Assembly: GCA_938034715.1 (NCBI GenBank)
Contig: CALHMM010000056.1
Coordinates: forward strand, 1-5,612
Direction of reading: 5' to 3'
DNA: 5,612 nucleotides
DNA from: Minisyncoccota bacterium
GTDB lineage: Bacteria; Patescibacteriota; Minisyncoccia; Moranbacterales; GCA-2747515
In this document: piece by piece, positions 5,254 through 5,612 of the stretch
Numbering within the stretch: the first letter of the stretch is position 1
Layout: every line of letters starts with the position of its first letter
Made by a program: the position numbers and the translations under genes
Notes under the pieces: generated by a model
Databases searched by the model: none
Seen by the model: only the letters and a program-made list of their open reading frames with translations
What the model was told of the DNA's origin: nothing

Positions 5254-5612
5254 ATGAAGAGGATCTCTATGTTACTCTTTGCAGTAGTAGTTGCAGCCAC
5301 AGCAATGGCCAATACAACTAATGCACAAGACCAAGCAGATAATCCACAAAGACTACCGCAGCAGGCAGCTGCAGACAGTTCAAGTGGACTCAAGGTGATA
5401 TCATCACTAAATATTCCTTCGGGAGAGATATCCGAGCGGAACGAGCGAGAACTGACCGCGACCTTTGTCGTAGAAAACAATGGCGACAAAGCAGAATCAA
5501 ATATCCGAGCAGGAGTTACACTTTTCAAGATACTACCTAGTGGAGCTGAAGGTTTGATTGATCAGGTATTTGCAGATGAGGTTTTCTCACTTGCGCCAGG
5601 AGCACAAGTAAC
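5254..5612 (+). CDS. Exported protein with probable Ig-like/CARDB-type beta-sandwich (runs off right edge)
   Basis: The frame opens at the ATG at 5254 and continues for 119 codons to the window end. Residues 1-24 are a signal peptide: MKR, a hydrophobic core at 6-18, and probable cleavage after TNA (22-24) or AMA (17-19). The mature N-terminus (25-45) is a Gln/Ala/Ser-rich linker. From about 46 there is an alternating hydrophobic pattern (TATFVVENNGDKAESNIRAG, 68-87, then VTLFKILPSG), typical of secreted beta-sandwich domains of the CARDB or Ig-like kind, in which an ENNG turn separates strands. A surface or adhesion role is inference. The mature end after either signal peptidase site resembles that of the protein at 1873 (A|QD). 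No Shine-Dalgarno site is seen upstream. The C-terminus, any membrane anchor and any enzymatic domain are outside the window. Confidence 0.75.
   Translation, partial: MKRISMLLFAVVVAATAMANTTNAQDQADNPQRLPQQAAADSSSGLKVISSLNIPSGEISERNERELTATFVVENNGDKAESNIRAGVTLFKILPSGAEGLIDQVFADEVFSLAPGAQV

Noticed and set aside
5232..5528. Minus-strand frame of 98 codons opposite the last exported protein
   Set aside because: The plus-strand frame has a clear signal peptide and a beta-sandwich pattern; the minus frame shows neither.
1..5612. Alternative genetic code with UGA read as glycine or tryptophan
   Set aside because: No TGA codon occurs inside the recognised genes, Trp is encoded by TGG, and the genes end at expected family lengths on TAG or TAA, so the standard code fits.

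Overview
The window (5612 bases, about 40-45% G+C by hand count of a few stretches) looks like compact bacterial chromosome using the standard stop code. Its complete genes end in TAG, TAG, TAA and TAG and contain no in-frame TGA. Three things suggest a Candidate Phyla Radiation (Patescibacteria-type) or similar small-genome bacterium: the small zinc-ribbon gene next to a CTC-type bL25 gene, the exported coiled-coil plus lytic-transglycosylase-like protein, and the near absence of Shine-Dalgarno sites on the plus strand. This assignment is inference; there is no rRNA or other marker here to prove it.

Layout. Positions 1-503 (minus) carry the N-terminal part of a MOSC-domain protein that runs off the left edge. 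It has a textbook promoter and a strong Shine-Dalgarno site. A 203-base divergent spacer follows, then plus-strand genes: a 109-residue four-cysteine zinc-ribbon protein (707-1036), ribosomal protein bL25 with an acidic tail (1071-1766), and a strong rho-independent terminator (1796-1830). A new promoter lies directly after it. It drives a 476-residue exported coiled-coil/lytic-transglycosylase-like protein (1873-3303), followed after 26 bases by arginyl-tRNA synthetase (3330-5039, GTG start). A 214-base spacer with possible RNA structure and a promoter leads into a truncated exported protein (5254 to the right edge).

How the genes fit together. The zinc-ribbon protein and bL25 probably form one translation-related unit. 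The exported protein and argS have no terminator between them and are probably co-transcribed, although their functions (cell wall and translation) are unrelated. The last gene begins a separate, probably cell-surface, unit.

Most notable signal. Two plus-strand genes, the zinc-ribbon gene and the exported protein gene, have good sigma70-type promoters whose predicted transcription start falls within a few bases of the ATG, which implies leaderless mRNAs. The divergent MOSC gene has a normal leader with AAGGAGG. I found no mobile element, CRISPR array, tRNA, rRNA or defence system. Apart from the gene families without assigned function, this is mostly ordinary housekeeping sequence.
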